In this document: one piece after another, positions 1-13,387 of the stretch
How positions within the stretch are numbered: position 1 is the first letter of the stretch
Layout of the letters: each line of letters begins with the position of its first letter
Source: Ophioderma brevispina
Lineage: Eukaryota > Echinodermata > Ophiuroidea > Amphilepidida > Ophiodermatidae
Direction of reading: 5' to 3'
Length of the DNA stretch: 64,000 nucleotides
NCBI GenBank assembly: GCA_023653785.1
Contig: JAMKCH010014125.1
Span: forward strand, 19,094 to 83,093
Notes under the pieces: generated by a model
Told to the model about the DNA's origin: nothing
Databases searched by the model: none
Seen by the model: only the letters and a program-made list of their open reading frames with translations
Translations under genes and position numbers: made by a program

Positions 1-60
1 GCTAACCACAAGAATTGGTGGCACGTTCTAATTACACGTTTCCGAATTATGTAAAAGCGA
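1..60 (-). repeat. Truncated SINE-like sequence at window edge
   Basis: The first bases contain CTAACCACAAGAA followed by ATTGGTG and a GCA step. The same order of words occurs in the tRNA-derived SINE near 47.87-47.91 kb. Only the part around the A box would lie inside the window; the B-box half would lie to the left of base 1. The match is short, so this is a tentative call. Confidence 0.35.
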
Positions 61-2444
61 ATCTAAACCATTGTTGTTAGCGTCAGCCCAAGCCTTGGCA
101 CCATATGATATGTACTGTAAAACAGACAATTTGTAAGTGTATGAAGTGATTTTTGTGGTAAAAATGGTCGAACTTAACGAATAACTCCATTGTATTAGGA
201 GATACTTTGTAATGTGTTTGGTATGAGAATCCAGGATATATTATGATCAATAAGAATGCCAAGGATTTAGTAGTTTAGAACTTGTTGATACATGCGTCGC
301 ATAATTAAAACATTAATTAACTATATGGGAATAACAGTTGAAGGTTATGGGGTTTAGCCCGCAGAAGGCTCCGATCTTTTCAAAGTGTGTCCGGTGTTTC
401 ATCTCGTTGGGTCTAAATGAAAAGAATGTATTTAACGTTTCAAGTACTTGTCCCCCCATAGGCGCATTATTACAGATTACTACATGGTCTATAGAGGGTC
501 ACCAAACCGCTACCCTATGAAGTCAATATTAAAAGATGTAAATGGAGGGAATGATTGTATTTCAAACTTCATTATGGCCATATAAGATGTACAAGCAATT
601 TGGAATTATTTGATTACAATCGCTTGTTTTGAATATTTTTACCCCACGGTGAACCTTGAAAATTTGTTGACCTGTAGTCCTAAACCCAAAGATCAAAAGT
701 TAGCCACTATACGTTTTTCTTAATCAGTGAGATTAGAAGAATACAATAATCAATATTTACCTCATTGAAGCATTTTACAGTTTTTACCCTGTTACATTTC
801 CCCCTTATTCCCAATTAGCACAGGGAGACTTTTGGGGACTTATGATATGTTTTCCTCACAACATTTAAACAGATCTCGAAAAATCATTCATGTTTTCGCG
901 CTTCGTGTTGCACAAAAGTTCTTGGGCTATCAAGTTTACAAAATTAAACACTCAAATGTGTTTTTCAAATTTGTGGAAGTGAATTCAGTAAGGTCACATT
1001 TCATTATGTCTGAAATATTTTTCTATATCATTGGTGTCTTTAAGTTGGAAAAATTTAAACTGTGGTTCCAAAGTACGTAATGAGGAGGAAAATCCGGCCC
1101 GCACAATTGGAGCCTTATTGTTTATATAATTGCCAGATACTGGTACTATTTTGCACCATACTTTAAATAAAATGTCTTCGAATCTGCTTTCCTACTGCCT
1201 AGAGCAAGGTGTTCTTAGTATCGGGCCGAATCGACGGTCTCACGACCTTTCATTTTGAGTTACGTTCGTTTTCATTTTCGTAGCCTTAGTTTTTATCAAT
1301 TTGAAAACATTAAAAAATACGGTTTAAAGAAAAAAAAACAACTTGCAACATTCCTGTTTGAAATATAAAGTTTATTACAATATTTGACTGCATTTTTGGC
1401 AAATACTGGATGGTATATGGGTTTAAATTATTCCTTTTTGTCAATTTGACTACCTATTTTTTAGTGTGTAATATTTTCAGAAGTGGAGTTAACAAACTTT
1501 ATCTTATCAAGAAACCCAAGTTGAAATTGACGCGTACTCACAAGCAGCTTTGAGCAAAGTTTTTCTATTCTACAAGGTCTCTATTACCCTAAGTAAGTTA
1601 ATTAGGTAATACTACTTACTACCACTTCCTAATAGGAAGGCTACATGCAGTAAAATATGTACTTATTTCAGGTACGATTTTCCATTGATTTGTAAACGAT
1701 AAGTGGATATCTCATATGAAAGGGCGCAATGTTTACAAAATGGTTGAATGAAAAAAAAGTGTGTTTTCTCGAACCTTTTGGGCCCTAACACTTTTTAAAA
1801 CAAATTTATGCCTTTTTATGATCATAGTCGGAAGATAATACAAACATTCGAATCTAATTAGAAAACTGCTGTACTATCTAAGAGTCCCCTTGGCATGGGA
1901 CGTTAACACAATACAGAATCAACCGTGATCATGTAGAACTAGGCTTTGAGGTACAAGCTGGACTATGTATATTAAGCATCCTAGGGTACAGTGTTGAACA
2001 AACGATCCTCCAGTAAACAAAGGACGACAAAAGACAGATGGGCTATGGAACGTTCATCTTCACACGGCATACTCTATCCATGAATCGTCCAAAAATTGAG
2101 CTCGTTTTGACAAAGGTCTTTGGTCAGTAAAAACTGTCTATTTTGCCTGTTTGAGCCATATTTGATACAACAAAGACAAAGTTAATTTTATTAAAAAAAG
2201 ATATTTTAAATTGCGATGATTGTGGTGGTCATATTGATTTGACGACACTCCCTGGGCAGTCCCCAGACTAAGTAAGGTCTTGGGCACAGGGAGCAGGAAT
2301 CAAAAAACCTCTTTAGGCCTTTTTGATTGTTTTGCGTTATTGTTAGTAACTTTTTTATTTTAGGGGATGAAACCCTGCTGGCCTTATTGGCCTTTGTCAT
2401 CTTTTTTTTTTTGTTCAAAATTTATGACACGTTTTGGGGGTGGA
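61..2444. other. Non-coding, no gene recognised
   Basis: AT-rich sequence with only short chance open frames. I saw no conserved motif, long inverted repeat or RNA gene. Oligo-A and oligo-T runs are frequent, for example near 1330 and 2402. Confidence 0.5.
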
Positions 2445-2829
2445 AGCCCTTCTGAATCGTGTTGATTCGATTCAACCTTCAGCACAATGACGGCCAGTTA
2501 TGCACATAACCGTTTTGTCCGCTCTAAGCCTGCCATACTTTTAGGCCAGGCCTTCTAAATCGTGTTGCCCGTATCAATGACCTTCACACAACGCCATTTA
2601 ATGCACCATGCAGATCATTGGGCACAACGGCCAGTTATGCACAATGGCAGTATGCAATTGGAACAATTAAAACAAAACAAACTCGCCGTTTTTTTTTCAA
2701 AACTCGGCGTGGTGTTTTACAAACTGCCGTGGTTTTTACAAAGTCGCTGTGGGTTTTACAAACTCGCTGTTATTATTTTACAAACTCAACGGTTTATATC
2801 CGCTCTAGCGTGCCATACTTTTCGGCCAG
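2445..2829. repeat. Imperfect tandem duplication
   Basis: Two unequal units share the same ordered blocks. CCTTCT.AATCGTGTTG occurs at about 2449 and 2550, GGCCAGTTATGCACA at about 2492 and 2629, and CCGCTCTA..C.TGCCATACTTTT at about 2519 and 2800. The second unit is longer because it has gained a stretch of short repeats (2681-2792). It looks like a non-coding tandem duplication; no family was recognised. Confidence 0.6.
2681..2792 (+). repeat. Short repeats of TTTACAAACTCGCYGT
   Basis: About five degenerate copies of a unit of roughly 20 bases, TTTTACAAACTCGC plus GT, lie head to tail. The ACTCGC core resembles the CAACTCGC core of the larger arrays at 3.4-3.7 kb and 21.8-21.9 kb. That makes this a possible third member of the family in the window. 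Confidence 0.55.
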
Positions 2830-3423
2830 AATCAAAGAAAAAAAAACCCCTGAATTTAATTATTTTATTTATAACCCCCCCCATCCCATTCAAAATCTAA
2901 CACTCACACACATTTACTCCTTAAACACCCAAATATGTGGAGAAAAGTTCAATTCTTACTATACTTCAAGATTCCAATTTGGGGGGGCGGATTGATTTAT
3001 TGTCTTACAAAATTGATCCGATGATCCTAGATGAGCAGCAATCAAATTTTGGGATATTTAATATACCCATCCTACACAGAGCCACACCTTGTGTGACTAG
3101 AAACTTATATGGATACTATATGATGTTAGGCATGATGTGGATTTACCAAGTTGGGAGAAACTTGTTTTTTGAGGCTATTCCTGTAAAATGTCCCATTTTG
3201 GTCAGATATAATTTTGTCTTTTTTGGTATATGACGTAAGGCGATTTATCCCATATATTAAGAGTTTACATTTACAAACACCGGTGTGAAAGTTTTATGTC
3301 CGCCGGGAGCCACCCCAGGCTCCATAGACGACAACGGAATTAAACGTGAAACCAGAAACCAGCAATCTACAACAAGCAATTGAATATTGGGGAAATGTGT
3401 GGATGGCTATATGGCGATTTGTG
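2830..3423. other. Non-coding, no gene recognised
   Basis: Mixed AT-rich sequence between two repeat tracts. The short open frames here lack any recognisable domain and overlap one another in different frames, as expected by chance. Confidence 0.5.
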
Positions 3424-3716
3424 CATGGGCGAGTTTGTACTTTTAGCGAGTTGAAACAGCGCGAGTTGAAGAGCGAGTTGTGGAGCGAGTTGTAGAGCGA
3501 GTTTGAGAGCGAGTTGGATTATTGGTGTTAAGTAATAAGTTGAAGAGCGAAGTTGTGAGGCTGAGTGCTGATGTGATATTGTTGTTGCTGTAACTAATAT
3601 TGGTGGAGTTGTTGGAGGAGTTGGATAGCGAGTTGTGGAATGAGTTGTAGATCGAGTTGTGAGGCGAGTTGTGATTGTTGTAGTTGCGTAACAATGTGAG
3701 CGAGTGTAGGCGAGTT
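3424..3716 (-). repeat. CAACTCGC array (reads as GCGAGTTG on +)
   Basis: The word GCGAGTTG, usually as GAGCGAGTTGTA or a close variant, recurs many times, densest at 3426-3512 and again at 3620-3716. Between the dense parts the sequence stays TTG/TGTTG-rich. The period is irregular, about 11-15 bases, so this is a degenerate microsatellite-like array. On the minus strand it gives a low-complexity Asn/Ser/Thr-rich open frame, which I do not regard as a gene. The same core, inverted, forms the array at 21.80-21.92 kb. Confidence 0.75.
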
Positions 3717-5479
3717 GTTAAATTTCTGAGAGTCTATATTATGTTAAATATTTAATATGAAGTATTATTTCTTTTTATCTTCAAAGGCTCACTAAGGCTT
3801 TTTTGATGGTCAAATGTTTTTAATACACAATATTATTCAACAAATTAACATAAGTGTATGGGGGGTCCATGTGCGACCCAAACATTTTGTTTTTGGAGCA
3901 CCATGTTTTAACGATAAATTATTTTGCACCAAGTTTAAGTAATTGCCTAATTATCAGTTGGCACATATTTTGGTGGAAAGATCAGCAAGGTAAAGCATTT
4001 ATTTCTCCTATTATGAGCCAAATTGATTGGAAAAAAGTCCTTTGGAAGTGGTTTCCACATTTTTTGGTGGGAGAATTTTGTTCGAATTCTAAAATATCGT
4101 TTTTTTGACCACCGCGCCACTTTGAATCGGTTACGAACCGCGAAATTCATTTTTTTCCTTTTTACGTGCTTCGTATAATGACCGAACAATGGCCAGGTTT
4201 TGGTTAAACTCATCCCATGGGCAAAAGTGGTTTTCAGAGGGGGCATACACCATGGACCCCTTGATTACACTACAGGAATGAACAAGATCTTAAACATAAA
4301 GTGACTGAGGATTTTTTTAAGGATACAACTTCTCTCAAACTGGCATGGATGGTTGTAGGGACCATTGGGCACCTAGCGAAATTTGTTTCAAAGGTTTACT
4401 GAAAACACACAAGGACAAAAGAAACCACAAACCTTGTTGATTGACCATTGTGTTACTTGTAACAATACCCGAAGAAAACATGCATTGATTTCTTCAGTGC
4501 ACAAAAATACCAAATCATCATCTTATTACATAAAGACATAGTAAGCATCCAAATATGACACTCTTTCTGGAAATGTCCTCATGTCTACTAAGTGTTTTAA
4601 AATCTTGAAAAATGTCCACTCTACGGACTGCCTAGGCCATAACCCACCTTTAAACTCCTTCATATTAATGAGCCTAACCTAATACATAATGAATTTAGTT
4701 ACTCTACAGATATTCGGCAATTCTTAAAGAGACAGGAGGAGATGTCCAGGAAGAAGAAGCGCCCCCAATTTTTCTCAAACCCTTTTTTTTTTTTTTTACA
4801 ATTTGGAATGCTTACCATTACCAATGTACTAGATCCAACACCTGACTGAAGTGAATTAGCCTAAAACGCTGCATTATGTAATAAGATGATGTTTTACTAG
4901 TTGTTTGTCGTGCACGAAAAAAGTCAAAGCATGGTTTTTCTAGGGAATGATTACGATAGCAGGCAAGTTCAAACAAGTTTTTGTGGTTTTCTTTTGAACA
5001 CCTGTTTGCCAATAAACCATCAAATTGTTCTCGGTAGGGTGTCCTACAAGCGATCCAGTGAGTGATGACATGAAATTTGAGATGAAATTGGTTATCTAAA
5101 AAAATTCCTCTCCTCTCACTTTAAATCTGAATAGAAGCTAATTATGTCTGATGTATTCATTGCCCATTAAAAGCATGCTATCTTATTAAGCTATTTCACT
5201 CCTTAAACATTCTTAAGTACTGCCACATTTTTTACCTAATAAGTCACAGCAACATCTTCCCCTTGCAGCTTTTTCCCTCGACCATTTTTCCTAGTTTTTA
5301 TAAGTTGCAAAGTTCAACTTAGAATAAATATTGAAAATGTCCTTTAAAGAAAAATACCCCTGAGTCTATGCAAGAGCGGGGATGGAAAGAAGATTGGGAC
5401 CAATGGACGGAACTTGCAGACAACGACCTCTGGAAAAATGACTAATAGACAGAGGAAGTACGTCTGAAATAATGATAGG
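3717..5479. other. Non-coding, no gene recognised
   Basis: No domain, RNA gene or long repeat was recognised. A run of 15 T lies at 4783-4797. The sequence becomes less AT-rich towards the start of the LINE remnant. Confidence 0.5.
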
Positions 5480-7270
5480 GGTTCTACCTGTCCAATTTGC
5501 AGAAAAAAAGGCTTCAAGAATGTGAAACTCCACCAAACGAGATCTAGATGTGAAACAAGTTCATCGCAGCCATGCTCTTCCATGAAGACAGGCCGCGTAA
5601 GTCAACCAGTTGGCGCACCCAACAAAGGTGGAAAAAGGCCAAAAACCTACCGCCAGTGCTATCAGAGTCGGCAGGCGAGCGAGAGCTTGTATCACCAACG
5701 AAAGACAGAGAAAGAAGCCCACCTTAACTTGCCAAAGAACCTTATGGCAAGATACATTAAAATCTGCCGAAGCAATCTGAAGACTCAATCTGGAAATCCC
5801 TTGATGAGCAAATTTATGAGGATTACCAACTGAAATAGGCCATATCCAGAATGAGCAATTAACCAATCGCTACCAATCTGGAGAATCATCGTATTCCAAG
5901 AGACTCATAGACAGATTCGGAGTTAAACCAGCAGTCTCCAGAAAGAATGATAAGAAGCAAGCAATACTCAAAGACAACAAAAAACTAAGGGGATGAAGAA
6001 GAAAGACACCAAGTGCCAATTACAAACAAGCCCTGAGAGATGGAACAATGTGCACTAGCTAATTGAAAAAAGGATTCCTTAAGGCTGTTGCTAACAACAA
6101 AGTAAGAAACTAGAGCTGAAAATCACAAGAAAAGAAAGTGCCAGCAAGGAGCAGCACCAAGTTCGACAAAATCCACAACAAATTCGCAAAACTATCGAGA
6201 GAACAACAAGATTTCCTTCCTTCAGCCCACAAAATCAGGTGCAGATAAGAGCTGATACGTTTTTCAAAAAAAATGTCAACAGGACAGAAAGCACAACTAC
6301 AATACCACCCTCTAAGGGCATGAAGAGACCACCAAGTATTCAACACTAAACCACCAAGTCTGTCAGGTTTTAAACAGCTATCTTAAGAAAACGAAGGAAT
6401 GCCAGTGTTCCAAGGTACCAATCGCATCCCATACCAAGTGTGGAAAAATGCAATAGAACAACAGGCTACACAATGAAGTATTTGCATATATGGAGAACAG
6501 CCACAATACCTGTGAGCTGGAAAACTGGAGAAACCATCCTTATATCTAAAGAGGAGAAAACACTAGTGATCCCTATGCTTCAGGTCCATTACACTGAAGA
6601 CTTTAGTGGTAACCCTTGGAATGGGTATTTCTCGCTCAAACAAAAAATATCAACTACGACAGAAAACAACTTATATCGACCAAACCATTCAGAAGGGTTT
6701 CCTGGGGAAAATATCACGGATGTGTGGAACACAAAGAAGCTCTAACTGAAATGCTCCAAAATGCCAGGGTGCAAAAAATGCCGGAGCTGGGAGCGGCGCT
6801 CCCGAGGAAAATGGTTGAAAGGCTGTAGGTTTCTATGTGACCATTGCATTTTGCTCCTGAGGAAAGAACACTTTTTGACCCCCCTGCAACGAGACAAAAA
6901 AAAAAAGCTTGAGTATAAACTTATTGTGAACAACACGATGGACCTACAGTTTGCTTTAGAGTGGTATCATGTTCCAGAACAATTATGGAAAATCAATTAA
7001 AACCTTATGAGCTGTTCAGATGTGTCAAAACAACTGACTGGACAACTGACTGGATACATTACATGATAGAGTCTTCAAATCGCTGCCAACTCTCCTGCTT
7101 CTATTTCTGCCATCTTCAATCTGTGTCTTGAACCTCCTAGACCAGTCCATGAACACGCTTGGTACTGCTATGAGTGGATCTGAACATATATCATCTGCCA
7201 AAACATACGCAGGACAGACCCTAATAGATCTGAGCCCCAGGATGTGGAAGAACTGTAAATAAAGTGAACA
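5480..7270 (+). pseudogene. Decayed LINE with C2HC finger and reverse transcriptase
   Basis: This is the remnant of a non-LTR retrotransposon polyprotein, which normally copies its own RNA at a nicked target. Near its start, codons from 5489 read CPIC and then, ten residues on, H (5531) and C (5549), a C-x2-C-x10-H-x5-C finger. Reverse transcriptase words follow in shifting frames: RIPYQVWKNA near 6428, ILISKEE near 6537, GCVEHKEALTEMLQNAR at 6721-6768, FALEWYHVPEQLW near 6952 and FNLCLEP near 7120. The spacing and the EHxEAL word match LINEs of invertebrates and fish that read IPKE..., QKG, G-C-x-EHT. Stops and frameshifts occur about every 100-300 bases, so the copy is dead. The exact LINE clade is not certain. 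Confidence 0.75.
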
Positions 7271-9107
7271 ATGCATCAGTGGGAACCTGACTCATTGAAA
7301 GCCAAACCAAGAAAAAAAAAACCTGCTTCCCTCTTAACTTCCAGGATAGTTTCACAGCTTTTGTGTGATCATTTACAGAGCTACAATCAGGCAATGGGAC
7401 TAAACACTGACTATGTGTTTTACATGTACTCAGAACATGTCTCAGTGACGGATAGTGCAGAGAATGAGGAGTACCAAAACTCTACTGATTGAGCCACAGT
7501 TCTATTGAACCACACCCTTGTCAAAAACAGATGCAAACATCCTGGTCTTCAAAAATCATCAAAGCTACATCTTGAGAACAATGAGATATACCCGTCTTAC
7601 AAAAGGAAAACACTCCGGGGTTCAAAGTTATCCCACTGTAAATAGGGTCAAGTGATAAGAGAAGATGAGAACTGGCACCGACCATTTGGTTCACCACTCG
7701 AAGAAGCTAATCTTCATTATATATCTGCCTTTATGTGTGGATTCACTTGACACTTCGTTGACCCCATGCAAATCCACTCTTATTTGTAGAGCAATATTTA
7801 GCAATGGCGACACAATTTACAACTGATATAAAGTAGGGACATTGAAAGAGCTACTACTCTGCAAATCAAGAAAACATACCATTGTGGGGGGCCCGCACAA
7901 AGGTCATGATTTGTATGTAGCACCCTCTATAGGTTCCATTCGCCATAGAGAGACTGGGGTTTTAAGAAAAAAATACACATTTTTTTTTTAAAATTTCAAA
8001 GGATGAACGTAAGTGGTATAAAATAATCTAAAGGAGTTGTCAAAACTGTTGCCGTTGATATTTTTTTTATTCTGGTGGTTTTGTGAAATAAATTCCATGA
8101 GCTGTGTTGAGGACAGGGCCAAGAGATATGTGTTGTTTCTCCAACGACACGAAGTAATTAACTGTTGCTCTACTTGACAAATCCTTGTAGTTCTGCAGAT
8201 GGCCATAAGGAGCTGTGGGAGGAGCAGGGGGGAATGGAGTGATGATTAACACTCGGTATGTTACCATTCATGTTCTTTCCAGCACTTGGGTCGTCAGCTC
8301 TGTACAGATTGTTCATCACTATAGCCTTGGAGGGTATGACATCACCAACAGAGTGCGAAAAACGAAGCTGCGGTAAAAGGGCGAGAGCCCGAATATTAAT
8401 GTTCTTATGACACAGTCGGGGCCAGAAGTAATTACCAACACTCTCCAACCACAATGGCAACAATGCTAAATATTACTTGGTGAAAGTGGTGAAAAAAGTG
8501 ATTTGCTACCAAATTTTATCTGACTTCCAGCCGAGGGTATTCCACATAACAATCCATTTTACCTAACCCAAACCTGTCTCCGACCAGCCAGCATCCTACC
8601 TCATACCCAATGTACACTTCAATTAATGCATTTCCTGGAGAGGCAGCCACCTCAGTCATTGAAAGCCATGAGAGCAACAAGGTTTGCTAATTCCTCTTCG
8701 AAAACATCTTGGAAGACTCTTGAGACTAATTTGCCAGTCTGCTCCGCCAATTGTAGAATGGCTATAGGTCAAATGTAGCCAAAATTCTGTCGTGCCGAAA
8801 CCCCATCCCAGACTTTAAAAAATCCTTCCTTAGACTTGGAGTTGTACAATGAAACCCTGTATGGGGAGTTTGTTGTATTGAGCTAGTAAGCTACTCTATC
8901 ATGATTGCTTGAAGTGTTGTTTCATGCATGATGCCCATTAAGCAACATAGGAAAAATGGTACCTGTTGGGTCCTGCTGAGGGATTATAAAACAATTCTCT
9001 GTTTAAGATCATTTACCTGCTAGAGGAGTTGCGTACATGCATGACTTCAAATCGACCCTTAAAAGAAGTCTAGGGGCAGCGCAGCGTGAACGATTTTCAA
9101 AGTGTGT
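7271..9107. other. No gene recognised; possible LINE 3' remnant at left
   Basis: The first few hundred bases may hold the decayed 3' part of the LINE, since an open frame runs at 7271-7492 without a recognisable motif. The minus-strand frame at 8170-8463 has no domain I can name. Oligo-T and oligo-A runs occur near 7980 and 8060. Nothing else was identified. Confidence 0.4.
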
Positions 9108-9124
9108 GGGGGGGGGGGGGGGGG
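9108..9124 (+). repeat. Poly-G run, 17 G
   Basis: Seventeen uninterrupted G. Comparable G runs occur at 17679-17690 (12), 21546-21559 (14) and 32055-32067 (13). Their lengths are probably uncertain in the assembly. Confidence 0.95.
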
Positions 9125-12100
9125 CAATTGGCACTTATCAGAGCTTGTTTTCAATATCTTGCTATCGTTTCTGCAGAAGCTATGGTGAGCCACTTTTAAC
9201 AGTGGGAGGGAGAGAGGCAAAGTGGAAGGGGGGCAAGTCGGATGAACTTGGGCCTGGCCCCTTTCTCTTATGGTTAAAAGGTCATTCATTGTTCAAATAA
9301 ACTGTTGTAAATAAGCTCCACCAATTGTTCGATGGTACCAGGAGCACTATCCGGTGCCACCGGAGATGCCTAATTGGCTGTGTGATGGGGCGGGGATTCT
9401 TACAAATTCGTTCTCAGGACTGGGACAACCTGTTCATTCATTTAGCATGGCCAGATATACTTCTCTGGCAAAAAAACAAAGGGGCCAATAAGACCAGCAT
9501 TTCCAACAACACCCAACAGATGGCAGGACTGTCTTCAGTCCTTCCTCTAAAAGTCAACAGTCAAAGAGGAATTTGACCGGCATGGGGCTTTACTGCTGTA
9601 GACCCACTACTTTCATCGTGATGACACGCGAATGGTTTCTAAAAAGCCACTCACAAAACTCTGGTGTCTTGAATGACTCTTTCCAAAAGTTCATGCCTCT
9701 GTAGGTGAGTTCACCATGTTTGCCTGACTTCTAATGCAGGATGCCCATTGTATGTAAGTCACAAAGCGTCGAGCGATCAGATTGAAAGTACTTTTGAGGT
9801 AACGGTGGTAATCCAGGACCATTATGTCAAGAAACTAATTTTGGGGCCCATTCAGTGATACTGCTGAAGAGCATTCTTGGACAGTAGGACAATTTCTGCC
9901 GACCTTACGAGTCTTAGGAAATCCAGGAAATGGCACTCGTTAGGGCGAGACGTGCTGTGTTATTTGAACATGTGCTCAGCACAGTGGGTCAACGTGTGAT
10001 GCATCACCTTTGCTACCCCCGCCTGCAACCACCACTTTAGTGGCTGACTTGCTTTAAATACCATGTGGCCCTTTGCTGGGGATGTGAGTGGTTCATGTTG
10101 AAGGCACAAAAGAGTTACACTGTGGGTTCTTATAGCTCTACAATTCTGTAACCATAAGGATCCACTGGTTCACAAATCCTTTTATGTTGTCCTAGCCAGT
10201 AATGAATTGGGGACAGTTAACCTCTGCACCTGTTTCCTGATACCATAAACAGCACCAAACATTACAAAAATACTACTGCAAGCCTAAGTCCCAAGATGCA
10301 TTTGCATCGTCAACTGAACGCATATTTTGTGAGACAAATAATGGCCTTGGCCATTCCATAGGTGGCCGTGGGAAGTGTGCAAAAGACCGCAGATCGAATC
10401 CCACACGCCGAACGGGGCCCCAAAGACCCTTTCTATTGATTACCTCCCTGTACTACTTCCTTCCTTCTCTCGGACTAAAAACAGCAAGGGTAGGTTTAAT
10501 TGTTCACTCTGCGATCATGCTGCATCACAAGGCCATAAAACCAAATATTGAACCGTACTCTTCTGTGATTAAGGGTCACAGGCATTTTGCCCCAAAATGA
10601 CCTACTAACTTTGAAACTACCTACTAACATGTGTGATGCCAAGGGGGTGCAAGGAGAAAAGGGAAGATGTGCAAGGAAATAATGCTCAAATTGCAAAAAA
10701 ATGATATGTTTTCTCAAACTATTGACTGAATGATGGTGAAATCAATATGCAAGTCCCAACAAAAAGTGAGAAAAAACATTCCATTACTATGTAGCACAAG
10801 AAAACATAAGATGTCTTTAATTTTAAAGTAAATATTTGTTTTACTTCACCATGTTGTGAAATTGAAAAGCATTCAGTGATTGCACTCAATTTTAGACAAT
10901 CTTAAAAAGTCATCAAAAATCATATTGTTGCATGACAAGCCTAGCTACCCAATATACCCTTCAAGTCTTAAACAAGACTAGCTGTAGCTACTATAGCTGG
11001 TCGGTTGATTTCTGGTTTTGAAAAAAAATGTATAATTTTTTATGTGATCGGGTTCACATCAAAAGGGTGGAGGGGGAAGGAACTTTGCACGTGATGAGTG
11101 TTTTTGAATTTGTGTTACTTTATGTAGATCATTTTAAGGTTTAAAATGCCACGGTTAAAATTCTCCTGTTTTTGGTTTGTCTTTGGAAACTAGCTGAACT
11201 TTGCAGCTCTCTGCTACACTTAATTCAATGGTAATAAAGTGTCATAGTTGCCCAACAGAATCAAAAAAGTACCATTGACAGGCTCTACATCGCTGAGATG
11301 GCAGCTACTCTTGAGTCATGTATTCAGTTTCGGATGAGCTTTTGTTTTTGTTTTTAAAAAATGTAGGTCGGGCCTAATTTTAGGGTCAGTCACGTTACGA
11401 AAATATAATTTTTTTTGCCTAGCTGCGTCCTTGGCCTAGGTAAACCAACAGCGTTTGTGAACTTCTGAAATTCGGAGTGTAGTATATTTATTGGAACCAA
11501 TTTGTTTTACGGCACCTTTTACATGTGGTTTATTCCGTTAACCGTTGCCGAATTCGTAGCCTTGTAGCAGAATACCTAAAAAATTCTTTCCATAAAAGCA
11601 ATTTGAGCTGGTATCGATAACGGCGGAAAAAAAAGATTAAATAACTTCTTTCTCTACATAATAGTCAGAGAAATTACCTTCTTGTCTTACATGACAGTCA
11701 AGAATATTGTATTAACCTATAACAAATATTATGGTATTTCCGTCAATTCGGTCCCCAGTGATAATCGACCCAAATTGCAACAACGTGCCCATGTTATCTG
11801 ATTTTTGTCATTTTGTGGAGATCGGTTGCCTTTTTACTTTCTTTCTGCTACTTATGGTACACTGAATATCGTAGTTGTTTTTCCCCCTGTTTTTGTTTTA
11901 TCAACACTAAAATTAAAATAGGCCCCTATTGCGAGTCTCACAATCGAGGATAAAATTTTGCTTTGAGGACGTGGCTTAGTGGGTCAAAGGAAATGCTGAA
12001 GAATTTTACCTGGGCTTTCATCGATTATTATCATATCCGTGATGTTTCAGTCGTATTACATTACGGGTTACAATACCAACTTGCTAGCTTATGCGAGCGC

Positions 12101-12887
12101 GTTGAATCCCAGGGCCTTTCACAGTAGACTAGAGAGTAAGCACTAAGGGAACTAACTAAGCAACCGTGAAAGTCACAGTACTAAATTAATTTTGGGTGAT
12201 CGATGTAATGTATCCTATAAATGTAGTTGTAGTAGATACACAATAATACGGACATCATTTACCAACCAAAGATGTTACAGTATTTGTTCAATTATAAATA
12301 TTTTGTGTCATGTTTTTGCTTTTCCCCTATGTTGGATGAACCGCTTCCGCGGTTCCCATGCTGGTAAAGTTGTAAAACAAAAAGCCATATAAATACTTGC
12401 TAAATTGTATTGTTACATTATGTTCACAGCAAAATGCATGGACAAATTATAATCTGTTTTTGCACTTCGCCCACGAAATTCGTACTGTATATGTCTCGTT
12501 CCGTTCCCAATAAGGCACAGTGACCAATATAGGTTAAGATGAAATATTAATGCTAAATCGATTTCAAAATGCCAAAACTTGTTTACTTTAATTGTATAGA
12601 TTCAATGCTTAAACTATTTAATTTAGCATAATAGTTAATTATACTTTGCAAAACGACTGGTTAAAATAGACTAAAAACAAACCGCCTAAAATTATCCCAA
12701 ATTGACAGAGCTAAGTTGTTTCCATGAGTGGGTCTACTATAATGATACTCAATGATTGTTTTACATTATATCACAATTAATATCTTATTAAGATGATATC
12801 ATGTGATTCGTAATAATCTAATGTTAGGCCAAGGGTTTAAGTGGGTTTACACGCACGTACGTTATTGTTTAACATGCTTTTCATAAT
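9125..12887. other. No gene recognised
   Basis: About 3.8 kb without a supported gene. A weak SINE-like word lies near 10389-10401 (GATCGAATCCCAC, similar to a pol III B box), but no good A box or tRNA fold goes with it. Frames at 9325-9576 and 10496-10717 show no domain. The rest is ordinary AT-rich sequence. Confidence 0.45.
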
Positions 12888-12998
12888 GGGACCGAATTAC
12901 CGAGGGGCCGAATTGCCGTGACACCGAACTGACTGGGACCGAATTGATATGAGTCCGAATTCGCATGGGCCTAACTGGTTTTGGGACCGACTCGGGCC
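12888..12998 (+). repeat. Minisatellite of GGGACCGAATTGNC units
   Basis: About seven diverged units of 15-17 bases follow each other, each built around (G)GGACCGAATTG or GGCCGAATTG and a short variable tail (CCGA, CCGTG, ATATGA, GACTG). Units further right are more diverged (GGCCTAACTG, GGACCGACTC). The tract is clearly more GC-rich than its surroundings. Confidence 0.8.
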
Positions 12999-13357
12999 AG
13001 CCTTGACAGTGTTGCAAAATAATTCACCCATATGACGCCACTGAACAATTTATGATGTCAGATCGACGATAATTAGAACTTTAATCCTCGTTCTAAATTC
13101 AAAGTGGGTGCTTGATACTTGACGGTTTTGTAGGTTTTGTAATTTGAAGAGCTTATACTGTATTGTGTTATAATAGTTAAACGATATGTATAGTAGCCGT
13201 AACAATCCTTTTTCCTTGCGCGATCACGCCGGCCCCCCCGGCACCCACCCGACAAGCGTGTAAGCTTTTAAGAGGTAGGCATATTAGGTGTTTCTTGAAA
13301 TTGCTCTCAAGACCGTCCGTAAAATGATAGGCATAGGCAACAACTTTCATACCGGCC

Positions 13358-13387
13358 AGTGAGTCAGTCAGTCAGTTCAGTTCAGTT
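13358..13387 (+). repeat. (CAGT)n / (TCAGT)n microsatellite
   Basis: A short run of CAGT units changing to TTCAG units lies about 200 bases before the LINE remnant. Confidence 0.8.

Noticed and set aside
3443..3694. Asn/Ser/Thr-rich minus-strand frame
   Set aside because: A translation of the CAACTCGC array; repeat units determine the residues.
2681..3716. CRISPR array
   Set aside because: Repeats are too short, irregular and degenerate with no unique spacers of even length, and the context is animal DNA.
10389..10401. B-box-like GATCGAATCCCAC as a possible tRNA or SINE
   Set aside because: The T stem does not pair and no convincing A box lies at the right distance.
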